A stretch of 36,632 nt of DNA from an uncultured Flammeovirgaceae bacterium (GTDB taxonomy: Bacteria > Bacteroidota > Bacteroidia > Cytophagales > Cyclobacteriaceae). The position numbers and the translations under genes are program-made. The stretch covers positions 1 to 36,632 of the forward strand of contig CAJXAT010000012.1 in NCBI GenBank assembly GCA_913050055.1. The letters are read 5' to 3'. Below the pieces are notes generated by a model. The model was not told where the DNA came from and did not search any database. It saw only the letters and a list, made by a program, of their open reading frames with translations. Below, one piece after another: positions 1 to 7,885 of the stretch. Within the stretch, counting starts at the first letter, position 1. Every line of letters starts with the position of its first letter.

Positions 1-2512
1 TGATCAAAATAGGGGTATTTATTTTATCAACAAAAAATATGGGAGAATTTTCAATGTATCTCAACGGATATTCCCATAAAGTCCCACCAATACGACTTTG
101 AGTGCGTTCATACTGAAACATCCTGCTTAAGCCTGTCCACCATCTGATGCCTCCATAGGCACTGATCATGTTGGGTACGGGTGCACCGGCTTCTGCGCAT
201 TTGAATAAATCTGTTTTTGTCACGATATGAGCAATTTGATAGCCCCCCCAACTATGTCCTTGGATGCCGATGTGATCGGGATCTACAAATCCTTGATCAA
301 TGAGAGAGGTTACCCCTGGAATTACACTGTTATAAGCACTCTCACCCGGATATCCTGTCCGGTAATGAATATTTGGATTGAAGATAAGATAACCCCTTGA
401 TGCATAAAAGCTGTAATTAATGGTAGATCTACCTGGATTAGGGGCATGGTGTCTATATAAGTTGTCTGAACTTTGCTCGTAGAAGTTGACGATCATGGGA
501 TATTTTTTAGATGGGTCAAAGTTCTCAGGTTTGATGAGTAATCCTTCAAGTGGTTGACCGTCCAGAGAAGTCCAGTGGTAGAGTTCAGCGGTCCCCCAAT
601 TATAGGTATTCTGCTGAGGATTTGCCTGGCTGATGGTATTTATTTTTTTGAAGGAACGGGTACTTTTAATATCTGGAAAAGTACTGAAGTTTGCTTGGGT
701 AAAGATCAGTTCTTTTCCTTCTTGGGCTTGCTGTATACTGCGATATTGAGAGGGACCTGAGCTCAACATGCTCAACCGTGCACCGGGGCTGTATTTTAAG
801 GAATAGATTCCTTCTGTTTTATCCACTTCATTGAAGGCATGAAGAAGCAATGTTTGATTTTTTTCAATGAATCGTTCCTCCTTTTTTAATTTTATGTATC
901 TGTATTTTTGTTGATTTTTACGACCCTCAGGAGTAATGCGTATGGATTTGAGTATGCCTTCAGGATCAACTTCCCAGATATCATATCGATCATAGATCAA
1001 CATTTTTTTATCATCTTGACTCCAGCTCATCAGGCCGTAGGCACGTGGCATATTGGGCGTATCATGCTCCTCATTAAAAAAATCAACTGCCGTATGATCA
1101 GTGATTTTGTTGATTTGATCCTTCAAAAACGAATAAGTAAACCATGCGGAATCCATCGGATCATACCAATAGGCATAATTGCCTAAGGGTGACATTTTAG
1201 GTCGGGCATGAATTTTTTCAGCAATTTTTTCTGAAGTTCCTGCAGTCGTGCGGAGGGCATAGATGTCGGCAGGACTTGGAGATCCTTCCCAAGAAATAGA
1301 TTTAAGATAAGGTTTTTCATTGTAGCCGATCAGATGAACACCATTGCCTTCATCACTTTTATCAACGTGGGGGATATTTTCAGTACCCAAAGGCATGAAT
1401 TTTTTGGAAGTCAAATCATAAGCACTCAAAAAAGAGGCCTTTTGATCTTTTTCCTTCTCAATTTCTTGTTGCGTATAAAGCCTCTCATCTCTGTACGTCC
1501 ATACCTCAACTTTTACAATTTCATGTTCGAGTAGGGAGGTATCCGCCTGCAGGACAGGCAATGATTTTCCAAAATAGAGTATCGATCCGTTTTTAGAAAA
1601 CTCAAGGGGAGTATGCTCGCTGACCAAATAGGTTTTTTCAAGATACTCATCCCTAGCCGTAAGAATAGTCTCGGCCGTATCATCGCCTATGGACCATAAG
1701 TGAAGGTTAAAATATCTATTTAATGATTGGGTCGTATCAAGATCTGAAACAAAGCTTAAGTGCTGCCCGTCTTCATCCCATTTCAGGGATTTAAAAATCC
1801 CTTTTGATGCATAGATCGACTGAATAGACTGCTTTTGCGTATCAAAGACATATACGCCGGATTGAAATTCAGCATCCTCTCCAGAGGAGGTAAATGCAAT
1901 TTTCCCCCCTTTTTCAGATAAGGTGTATTCCTTCACAAAAGGGTATTTATAACGGGCGGTATCGATGAGGTTTCCGATGATGAGTTCATAACCCGTCTTC
2001 TTACTGATTTTTTTTGCTTTTTTCAGTGAAGTATCTTGAGGGGTTTTGTGCTGATAAACCAGCCAATCAGACCATTTTTTAGGGATTTTATAGGAGATGA
2101 GATGTGGGATTTTAGATAACGTCTCTGTATTTACATTATAAATACCGAGTGTATCAAAGGGAAGATCTTCTTCTTTGGTTTTGATACGTTTGAGTTGATT
2201 GACGTCATCTATAGCGGGTTGTATATTGAAAAAGAGATGGGTGCCATCAAAACTGAATTTAGGGTTTGTACCTCTGGGATAGGAGCGTACTTCTGCGCCT
2301 TCAAAGTCTGATAATTTGACGAGGGGATCAGAAATGCTGTTTTTTTCTAGGGCATAAGTAATCCATTTCCCATCATTACTGATGGATTGTTTTTTAATAA
2401 ACTGCCAAGTGTCATAAGCGGTATGATCAAGTATTTTTTTCTGCGCTTTGAGTTCTGTGATAAGGGCAAGAGTGATGAAAATCAAACCTAGGCTGAATCG
2501 TTGTGCGTTCAT
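1..2512 (-). CDS. Secreted S9-family (prolyl oligopeptidase-type) serine peptidase, 3' end cut off
   Basis: My reading of the minus strand gives an open frame from the ATG at 2512-2510 to the left window edge, about 837 residues with no stop. The first ~23 residues (MNAQRFSLG..., ending ELKAQ) are a signal peptide, so the enzyme should act in the periplasm or outside. The middle is beta-propeller-like, with repeats such as ISNDGKWITYAL, FSFDGTHLFF and WDEDGQHLSFVSD. The last ~200 residues are the alpha/beta-hydrolase catalytic domain: the nucleophile elbow GHSWGGY has its Ser codon at 251-253, preceded by YPMIVNFYEQ and SRGYLIFNPN. The catalytic Asp and His should lie beyond position 1. Similar Bacteroidota proteins run to roughly 900-950 residues, so about 100 are missing. 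Substrate unknown. It is divergent from the amidohydrolase at 2696. Confidence 0.88.
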   Translation of the reverse strand, partial: MNAQRFSLGLIFITLALITELKAQKKILDHTAYDTWQFIKKQSISNDGKWITYALEKNSISDPLVKLSDFEGAEVRSYPRGTNPKFSFDGTHLFFNIQPAIDDVNQLKRIKTKEEDLPFDTLGIYNVNTETLSKIPHLISYKIPKKWSDWLVYQHKTPQDTSLKKAKKISKKTGYELIIGNLIDTARYKYPFVKEYTLSEKGGKIAFTSSGEDAEFQSGVYVFDTQKQSIQSIYASKGIFKSLKWDEDGQHLSFVSDLDTTQSLNRYFNLHLWSIGDDTAETILTARDEYLEKTYLVSEHTPLEFSKNGSILYFGKSLPVLQADTSLLEHEIVKVEVWTYRDERLYTQQEIEKEKDQKASFLSAYDLTSKKFMPLGTENIPHVDKSDEGNGVHLIGYNEKPYLKSISWEGSPSPADIYALRTTAGTSEKIAEKIHARPKMSPLGNYAYWYDPMDSAWFTYSFLKDQINKITDHTAVDFFNEEHDTPNMPRAYGLMSWSQDDKKMLIYDRYDIWEVDPEGILKSIRITPEGRKNQQKYRYIKLKKEERFIEKNQTLLLHAFNEVDKTEGIYSLKYSPGARLSMLSSGPSQYRSIQQAQEGKELIFTQANFSTFPDIKSTRSFKKINTISQANPQQNTYNWGTAELYHWTSLDGQPLEGLLIKPENFDPSKKYPMIVNFYEQSSDNLYRHHAPNPGRSTINYSFYASRGYLIFNPNIHYRTGYPGESAYNSVIPGVTSLIDQGFVDPDHIGIQGHSWGGYQIAHIVTKTDLFKCAEAGAPVPNMISAYGGIRWWTGLSRMFQYERTQSRIGGTLWEYPLRYIENSPIFFVDKINTPILI

Positions 2513-2695
2513 ATTGAATAATTTTTTGAAAAGCATAATCTAACCATTTGATCCCAATATAGGTAACAAGTCTATATCAATGGTTGAGGAGTGTGATGAG
2601 CTGAGGGTTTCAATAAGGTCAGGTCTCTACGATGCTTCATGGGAGGTAGTTATTGTGAATATTCATTATATTGCCTTTAGGCTAAACTGAAGTAT

Positions 2696-4348
2696 ATGAA
2701 GGCGTTGAATTTGATTTTTGTGACAGTTATTATTTGGAGTTGTCAACCCAAATCTCGACAATTTGATTTAATCATAAGAAATGCCATGATCTATGATGGA
2801 TCTGGGAATACCCCTTATGCGGGAGATTTGGCAGTTTCTGGGGATACGATTGCTGCGATGGGGGATTTATCTAGAGATCTAGGGAACGTTGAATTTGATG
2901 CAAAAGATCTGTCCGTGGCACCGGGTTTCATTAACATGTTAAGCTGGGCCAATGAGACCTTGATCGAGGATGGCAGGTCTCAGAGTGACCTCAGGCAGGG
3001 AGTAACTCTTGAAGTTTTGGGTGAAGGTTCCAGCATGGGGCCTTGGAGTGATCAAATGATCGAAGAAGAGGAATCAGCCCAAGGGAACATTAAATATGAC
3101 GTTGAGTGGCAAACATTGGGAGGCTATATGGAGTATATGGAATCTCGGGGAGTGGCGACGAACCTTGCCTCTTTTGTTGGAAATGCAACGTTGAGAAGGT
3201 ATGTCATGGGCTATGATCAGCGCACGGCGACATCTGAAGAAATGGAAGAAATGACTAATTTGTTGGATCGAGAGATGGCCATGGGAGCCATGGGTATCTC
3301 CTCTTCTTTACTTTATGCACCTAGTCGCTATGCCAATACGGCAGAATTGATTGCCCTTTCCAAAACAGCCGCTAAACATGGGGGTATGTATATTTCCCAT
3401 ATCCGGGATGAAGGGGAGTACTTGTTGGAATCCATCGAAGAGCTCATCGCGATAGCCAAGGAAGCGGATATTGCTGCTGAGATCTATCATTTGAAAGCTT
3501 CTGGAAAGGCCTATTGGCCCAAATTAGATACTGCCTTTGACTTGATCGAGTCGGCTCGAGCGGAAGGATTGAAGATCACGGCAGATATTTATACCTACCC
3601 CGCCTCGTCTACTGGATTACATGTCCAATTGCCTGAGTGGGTGAGGGAAGGGGGCATACCTAAAACCATAGAAAGATTGGCTGATAAATCCCTACGTAAG
3701 AAGATTTTAAAAGACATTAAGTTTGAATACGGGCCAGATAAAATTTTATTTGTTGGCTTTAAGAACCCTGATTTACGTATGTACATAGGTAAGCGATTGG
3801 ATGAAGTCGCTGAGATTTTAAATAAAACGCCCGCCGAAGCTATGGTAGACTTGATCGTAGAAGATGACAGTCGGATACAGGTAGTATATTTTTCTATGTC
3901 AGAAGAAAATATAGCTAAAAAGATGGCCAAACTTTGGGTCAGTTTTTGTTCAGATGCCGGTTCTTTCACCAATGAAGGAATATTTTTGAAGCAAAGCACC
4001 CATCCCCGCGCCTATGGCTCTTTTATTCGGGTTTTAGGGAAATATGCTCGAGATGAAAAAGTCATTACCCTGGCAGAGGGCATCAGAAGGTTGACTTCCT
4101 TTCCTGCAGCCAATTTAAAAATCCAAAAAAGAGGAGCGCTCCAAGTGGGAAATTTCGCGGACCTTGTCGTCTTTGATCCAGCAGAAGTACGTGACCAAGC
4201 GACCTTTGAAGATCCTCATCAGTATGCGTTGGGTGTAAGTCAAGTCTGGGTCAACGGGATTCAAGTAATCGAAAACAGTGAACCTACCGGCGCCAAACCG
4301 GGTAGATTTGTCAGAGGTCCTGGATGGCAGCCTGAAGCAAACGATTAA
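2696..4348 (+). CDS. Lipoprotein amidohydrolase of the N-acyl-D-amino-acid deacylase type
   Basis: A 550-residue protein. Residues 1-16 (MKALNLIFVTVIIWSC) are a lipoprotein signal with Cys16 as the probable lipidated residue, so it is membrane-anchored outside the cytoplasm. Next come the amidohydrolase entry strand (FDLIIRNAMIYDGSG) and a TIM-barrel domain, then the closing FADLVVFDPAEVRD strand typical of D-aminoacylase/dihydroorotase relatives. Later metal-site motifs are recognisable: SHIRDEG (His235), YHLKASGK (His265) and CSDAG (Asp420). The usual HxH motif after PGFID is absent: residues 75-84 read APGFINMLSW. The Cys of classical D-aminoacylases is replaced by the segment GVTLEVLGEG. 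It would hydrolyse an N-acyl or cyclic amino-acid-like amide; the substrate is not readable. Its stop overlaps that of the converging aminotransferase. Confidence 0.85.
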   Translation: MKALNLIFVTVIIWSCQPKSRQFDLIIRNAMIYDGSGNTPYAGDLAVSGDTIAAMGDLSRDLGNVEFDAKDLSVAPGFINMLSWANETLIEDGRSQSDLRQGVTLEVLGEGSSMGPWSDQMIEEEESAQGNIKYDVEWQTLGGYMEYMESRGVATNLASFVGNATLRRYVMGYDQRTATSEEMEEMTNLLDREMAMGAMGISSSLLYAPSRYANTAELIALSKTAAKHGGMYISHIRDEGEYLLESIEELIAIAKEADIAAEIYHLKASGKAYWPKLDTAFDLIESARAEGLKITADIYTYPASSTGLHVQLPEWVREGGIPKTIERLADKSLRKKILKDIKFEYGPDKILFVGFKNPDLRMYIGKRLDEVAEILNKTPAEAMVDLIVEDDSRIQVVYFSMSEENIAKKMAKLWVSFCSDAGSFTNEGIFLKQSTHPRAYGSFIRVLGKYARDEKVITLAEGIRRLTSFPAANLKIQKRGALQVGNFADLVVFDPAEVRDQATFEDPHQYALGVSQVWVNGIQVIENSEPTGAKPGRFVRGPGWQPEAND

Positions 4349-5472
4349 GACAAAACCTTTTTTAGGGCATCGTTGAACTGGATGACTTCCTCCAGAGTAC
4401 CCGTACTGATGCGACACCAGTCATCAAAAGGAGGAAACGGTCTTCCCACCATGATCCCTTTGGCAAGCATTTGTTGTTGCAGCTTTTCAATATTTCTTCC
4501 TGATTTGAAGAAAATAAAATTGGTATTTGAAGGGGCATACTCTAGGTTGAGATCATCCAATCCCTCTAAAATTATTTTTTTAGCCTCCCCGGTTTTGTTC
4601 AAGCTGAAATCATAAAATTCTTGATCATCAAGAGCATTTTTTGCTGCTTCAATCGCCAGAACATTGGTAAAGGCCATGATGTTTTTTCTAAGACCGGCTG
4701 CAATTTCTGGTTTGGCAACCATATAGCCGATACGGAGGCCAGCCAGTCCGTAAACTTTTGAAAATGTTTTTGAAACAATGATATTTTTACCTTTTTTGAC
4801 TAGGGAGACCATCGAAGGATAGTTTTTATCTTCAATAAAATCGCAATAAGCCTCATCACTAAAGATAGTGACCTTATCGGATACGGTATTGCAAAAATCC
4901 AATACGCGATCAGCCGGCAATAAGGTAGAGGTAGGATTGTTTGGGTTGCAGAGGAAGATCAGTTTCGTTTTACTTGAGATTCTTTTTTCCATCTCATCTA
5001 AATCATGCATCATGTTTTTGTCTACGGGCACCCAGTTGACGGATCCTCCCCATTGGGCTGCGTAGGTCATTAGGGCGAGAAAAGTAGGTTGTGCTGCAAT
5101 GATCTCACCCCCGTTCATGCCATAAGTGAGACCCACCACTTTCAAGCCTTCGGTAGATCCACCCGCCAAAACAATGTGATCTTTGGAAACACCCTCTTTA
5201 GCGGCAATTTTTTCTATAAGTTCTCCGCTATAACTGAAGGGATACCGGCAGGCCTGATCAAAATTTGAAATCATGGCTTGCCGTACTTTTTCAGAGGGGC
5301 CATAAGGATTTTCATTAGAACTGAGCTTTATATTCCCTGTTAGAGGTCTTGGCCTAAATTTTTTAATTTCTTTGGCACTCAATTGATGAAGGGGTGCGAT
5401 ACCGCCGATTACCGCTAATGAACTCATCAGCCCTGCTCCTTTGAGCCAACTTCTTCTTGAAAGATCTGTCAT
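4345..5472 (-). CDS. Tat-exported PLP-dependent aminotransferase (HisC-like, class I/II)
   Basis: A 375-residue fold-type I aminotransferase resembling histidinol-phosphate aminotransferase. Motifs visible: KLSSNENPYGPS near the N terminus, NPNNPTS in the cofactor region, FSDEAYCDF, and SKTFSKVYGLAGLRIGY with Lys239 as the probable Schiff-base lysine. The first ~33 residues are a twin-arginine signal (SRRSWLKGAG, then a hydrophobic stretch ending near APLHQLSAKE), so the folded, cofactor-loaded enzyme would go to the periplasm. That is unlike biosynthetic HisC, and no his genes are nearby. The amino donor is unknown. It converges on the amidohydrolase, sharing four bases (TTAA) that supply the stop codon on both strands. 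Confidence 0.88.
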   Translation of the reverse strand: MTDLSRRSWLKGAGLMSSLAVIGGIAPLHQLSAKEIKKFRPRPLTGNIKLSSNENPYGPSEKVRQAMISNFDQACRYPFSYSGELIEKIAAKEGVSKDHIVLAGGSTEGLKVVGLTYGMNGGEIIAAQPTFLALMTYAAQWGGSVNWVPVDKNMMHDLDEMEKRISSKTKLIFLCNPNNPTSTLLPADRVLDFCNTVSDKVTIFSDEAYCDFIEDKNYPSMVSLVKKGKNIIVSKTFSKVYGLAGLRIGYMVAKPEIAAGLRKNIMAFTNVLAIEAAKNALDDQEFYDFSLNKTGEAKKIILEGLDDLNLEYAPSNTNFIFFKSGRNIEKLQQQMLAKGIMVGRPFPPFDDWCRISTGTLEEVIQFNDALKKVLS

Positions 5473-5637
5473 GATTTTAACTTAAAATGAGATCATTAAA
5501 TTTAAAAAGTTATTTCATTAAACTGCAGTAAAAACTTATTTTTCGTAGTGGAGCGGTTTTGCAGGAAAAAACAATGATTACCTTTCGGAGAACCCAAGGC
5601 AAAGGGCAAGAATTTATAAAATTAACAGATTCCTCAT

Positions 5638-6060
5638 TTAAGAAATCTCGTAAGTCGCCGAACATTTTCGGGTTTCTTCAATGGTGCATTTGATCAATTG
5701 ACAGCCGGTTCCCTTCAGTTGTTGGGGTCCCACCACCTCACACAAGTACTGAGCCATATTTTCAGCCGTTGGATTGAAAGGACAGCTTACGATGTCTTCT
5801 GAAGCTATTTTCTGTAGAGGAATCCGCAGTTCATCTGCTTCATACATGAGAAAGCGATGGTCCCAATGCGTTTCAAGCCAATCACATAACTGGGCTTTGA
5901 TGACACTAAAATCAATGACCCGACCAATGTCATCTAGCCTTTCGGCAGTAACTGTAAAATGAACTCTGAAGTTATGGCCATGAAGATGACTACATTTGTT
6001 CTCATGTCCTACTACGCGATGTCCGGCGCTGATGTCGTGGTACCTACTGATTGATATCAT
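5638..6060 (-). CDS. queD: 6-pyruvoyl-tetrahydropterin / 6-carboxy-tetrahydropterin synthase family protein
   Basis: A 140-residue protein of the PTPS/QueD family, which makes a pterin intermediate from dihydroneopterin triphosphate, in bacteria usually for queuosine. The zinc ligands are visible as the His of AGHRV and the two His of HLHGHNF. The nucleophilic Cys sits in ENKCSHLHGH, with WDHRF, PTAENMAQY and the C-terminal Glu region CTIEETRKCSA also present. Length and motif spacing fit QueD. A possible -7 element (TAATTTTG, minus strand at 6085-6078) lies 17 bases upstream of the ATG. No other queuosine genes are in the window, so the symbol is assigned by family; a pterin synthase role for another cofactor remains possible. 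Confidence 0.85.
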   Translation of the reverse strand: MISISRYHDISAGHRVVGHENKCSHLHGHNFRVHFTVTAERLDDIGRVIDFSVIKAQLCDWLETHWDHRFLMYEADELRIPLQKIASEDIVSCPFNPTAENMAQYLCEVVGPQQLKGTGCQLIKCTIEETRKCSATYEIS

Positions 6061-6243
6061 TTTATTAAAATATGCTGCAAAATTAACACCTTATTTTGAG
6101 TCTTTTGTGCTTAAGTGGAAGTGATTGCATGGGATTTCATTTTAAGGCTTTTTATGAGACTTCCGATGCGAGGGACTCGGTATTTTTTACTACTCAAACC
6201 TATCGTGAAGGAGCCCAATGCAAGCTACTTACTTATTTTAGGA

Positions 6244-6696
6244 CTAAAAAGTGACTCCTTTGGCCATCATGGAAGCAGCAATCATCATGACGACTAAACC
6301 AATAACCTCTAATATCAGAAGCGTTCTGAGGATATTATAGGTTTGGATTGTAAGTCTGGGGGCCGTCGCGGATTTAAGCAATGGGTTCCATTGAAAAAAC
6401 TTGATGGAGGGGTATATGGACAGGAGCCCGACCCCACTAAAAGCGGTTAATTTGATCCAGAAAAAGGGATTATTAAAATAATAATCGGGACCTTTTTCAA
6501 AATAATAAACTCTAATAAATCCCATCAATACAACTAAGAGGGCACTCAGTCCATAAATCATATCGGCCCTTTGAATATTTTTTGCAGTGGTAAGCGAGGG
6601 GGTTTGGGTCAAAAAAACCAACTCATATAATACCATGGCACAAACACCAAAAGCAGTTAAAAAATGCAAAAAAGAACCTACTATACTCCAAACCAT
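6244..6696 (-). CDS. DUF2214-like four-helix membrane protein
   Basis: A 150-residue integral membrane protein with four hydrophobic helices, roughly residues 4-28, 47-65, 78-97 and 121-145. The segment GLSALLVVLMGFIRVYYF followed by KGPDYYFNNPFFWIKL closely resembles the DUF2214 family of uncharacterised inner-membrane proteins. No catalytic motif is visible. It stands alone: the next gene on the right is on the other strand, and QueD on the left is separated by 183 bases in which I see no gene. Function unknown. Confidence 0.72.
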   Translation of the reverse strand: MVWSIVGSFLHFLTAFGVCAMVLYELVFLTQTPSLTTAKNIQRADMIYGLSALLVVLMGFIRVYYFEKGPDYYFNNPFFWIKLTAFSGVGLLSIYPSIKFFQWNPLLKSATAPRLTIQTYNILRTLLILEVIGLVVMMIAASMMAKGVTF

Positions 6697-6822
6697 GGCC
6701 TAAAACTAGTCGATAATTAGATAAAGCCCCTGCTCATGGACGGGTCTTATTTTGCCAAAGGAATTTTAGCGAGCTTTGTCTAAAAGTATTTTAACTTGGT
6801 CCTTGAGACAACATTTGAAGCG

Positions 6823-7806
6823 ATGAAGTATATAGAAGTATTCGATCAGGACGGATTAAGGGCCATGAAAATCAGTGAGCAGGAGGCCCCCCAAAACACA
6901 GATTTTGAGGTTAAGATTGCCGTTCATGCGGCAGGGGTCAATAGAGCGGATATTTTGCAGCGCCTCGGAAAATACCCAGCACCCGCAGGTATTTCTCCAA
7001 TATTGGGTTTAGAAGTAGCTGGAGAAATCGTAGCGATCGGCTGTCAAGTACAAGGGTTTCAAAAAGGTGACCGCGTCATGGCATTACTCGCTGGTGGGGG
7101 TTATGCCCAATTTGCGGTGGTAGATTACAGATTACTCATGCCGATCCCAAGGCACTTGGACTATATTCAAGCAGCGGGAATACCTGAAGTTTTTCTAACT
7201 GCTTATCAGACCTTATTTACTTTAGGAGCGCTTCGTCCAAAGGAGCAAGTTTTGCTTCACGCCGGAGCCAGCGGGGTAGGAACGGCTGCCATTCAATTGG
7301 CCCATGCTTGGGGAGCCCAAGTATCGGTTACGGCAGGAACTGATGAGAAAGTCAAGTTTTGCCAAAAACTAGGGGCTCACAGAGCTTATAATTATAAGAC
7401 CCAACCATGGTCAACATTGGTATGGGAGGATACCGAGGGAAAGGGGGCAGATGTAATACTGGATTGCGTAGGAGGGGATTATGTGGCAAAAAACATTGAT
7501 TGTGCAGCGCTTGAGGCGCGTATTGTATTGATTGGATATATGGCAAACGCTCGGGCCCAGGACATAAACTTGGCCAAGATCTTACAAAAAAGGATCGTGC
7601 TCAAAGGATCGACCTTACGCGCGAGGTCTTTGGCTTATAAAAGGGAGTTGATCCACTCATTTAATAAAGATTTTAAGGCCGCCTGGGCTGCCGAAGAATT
7701 AAAGCCCGTCATCGATAAAGTCTTACCTTGGCAGCTGGCAGATCAAGCCCATCAAAGGATGGAGAAAAGTCTAAATATGGGTAAAATCATTTTGACCATC
7801 TCCTAA
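6823..7806 (+). CDS. Zinc-independent NAD(P)H:quinone oxidoreductase (MDR superfamily, PIG3-like)
   Basis: A 327-residue medium-chain dehydrogenase/reductase. The N-terminal GroES-like domain contains the family segments VNRADILQRLGKYP and GLEVAGEIVAIG; the Rossmann domain has LHAGASGVGTAAIQLA, the dinucleotide loop. Structural and catalytic zinc ligands are absent, as expected for the quinone oxidoreductase branch. It probably reduces quinones or enone-like compounds with NADPH in the cytoplasm. The frame is open upstream to a TTG at 6796, but the ATG at 6823 gives the normal start MKYIEV and is preferred. Single-gene unit. Confidence 0.88.
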   Translation: MKYIEVFDQDGLRAMKISEQEAPQNTDFEVKIAVHAAGVNRADILQRLGKYPAPAGISPILGLEVAGEIVAIGCQVQGFQKGDRVMALLAGGGYAQFAVVDYRLLMPIPRHLDYIQAAGIPEVFLTAYQTLFTLGALRPKEQVLLHAGASGVGTAAIQLAHAWGAQVSVTAGTDEKVKFCQKLGAHRAYNYKTQPWSTLVWEDTEGKGADVILDCVGGDYVAKNIDCAALEARIVLIGYMANARAQDINLAKILQKRIVLKGSTLRARSLAYKRELIHSFNKDFKAAWAAEELKPVIDKVLPWQLADQAHQRMEKSLNMGKIILTIS

Positions 7807-7885
7807 TTTTACCTTTCATAAAATAGTATCAGAGAAAGTTTGTTCGAGTAGTTAGTTTTATCTTACATTATTAATTTAAACTATT

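Noticed and set aside
6115-6297. 60-residue plus-strand frame between queD and the DUF2214-like gene
   Set aside because: It overlaps the end of the membrane-protein gene on the other strand, lacks a recognisable domain and has no convincing start.
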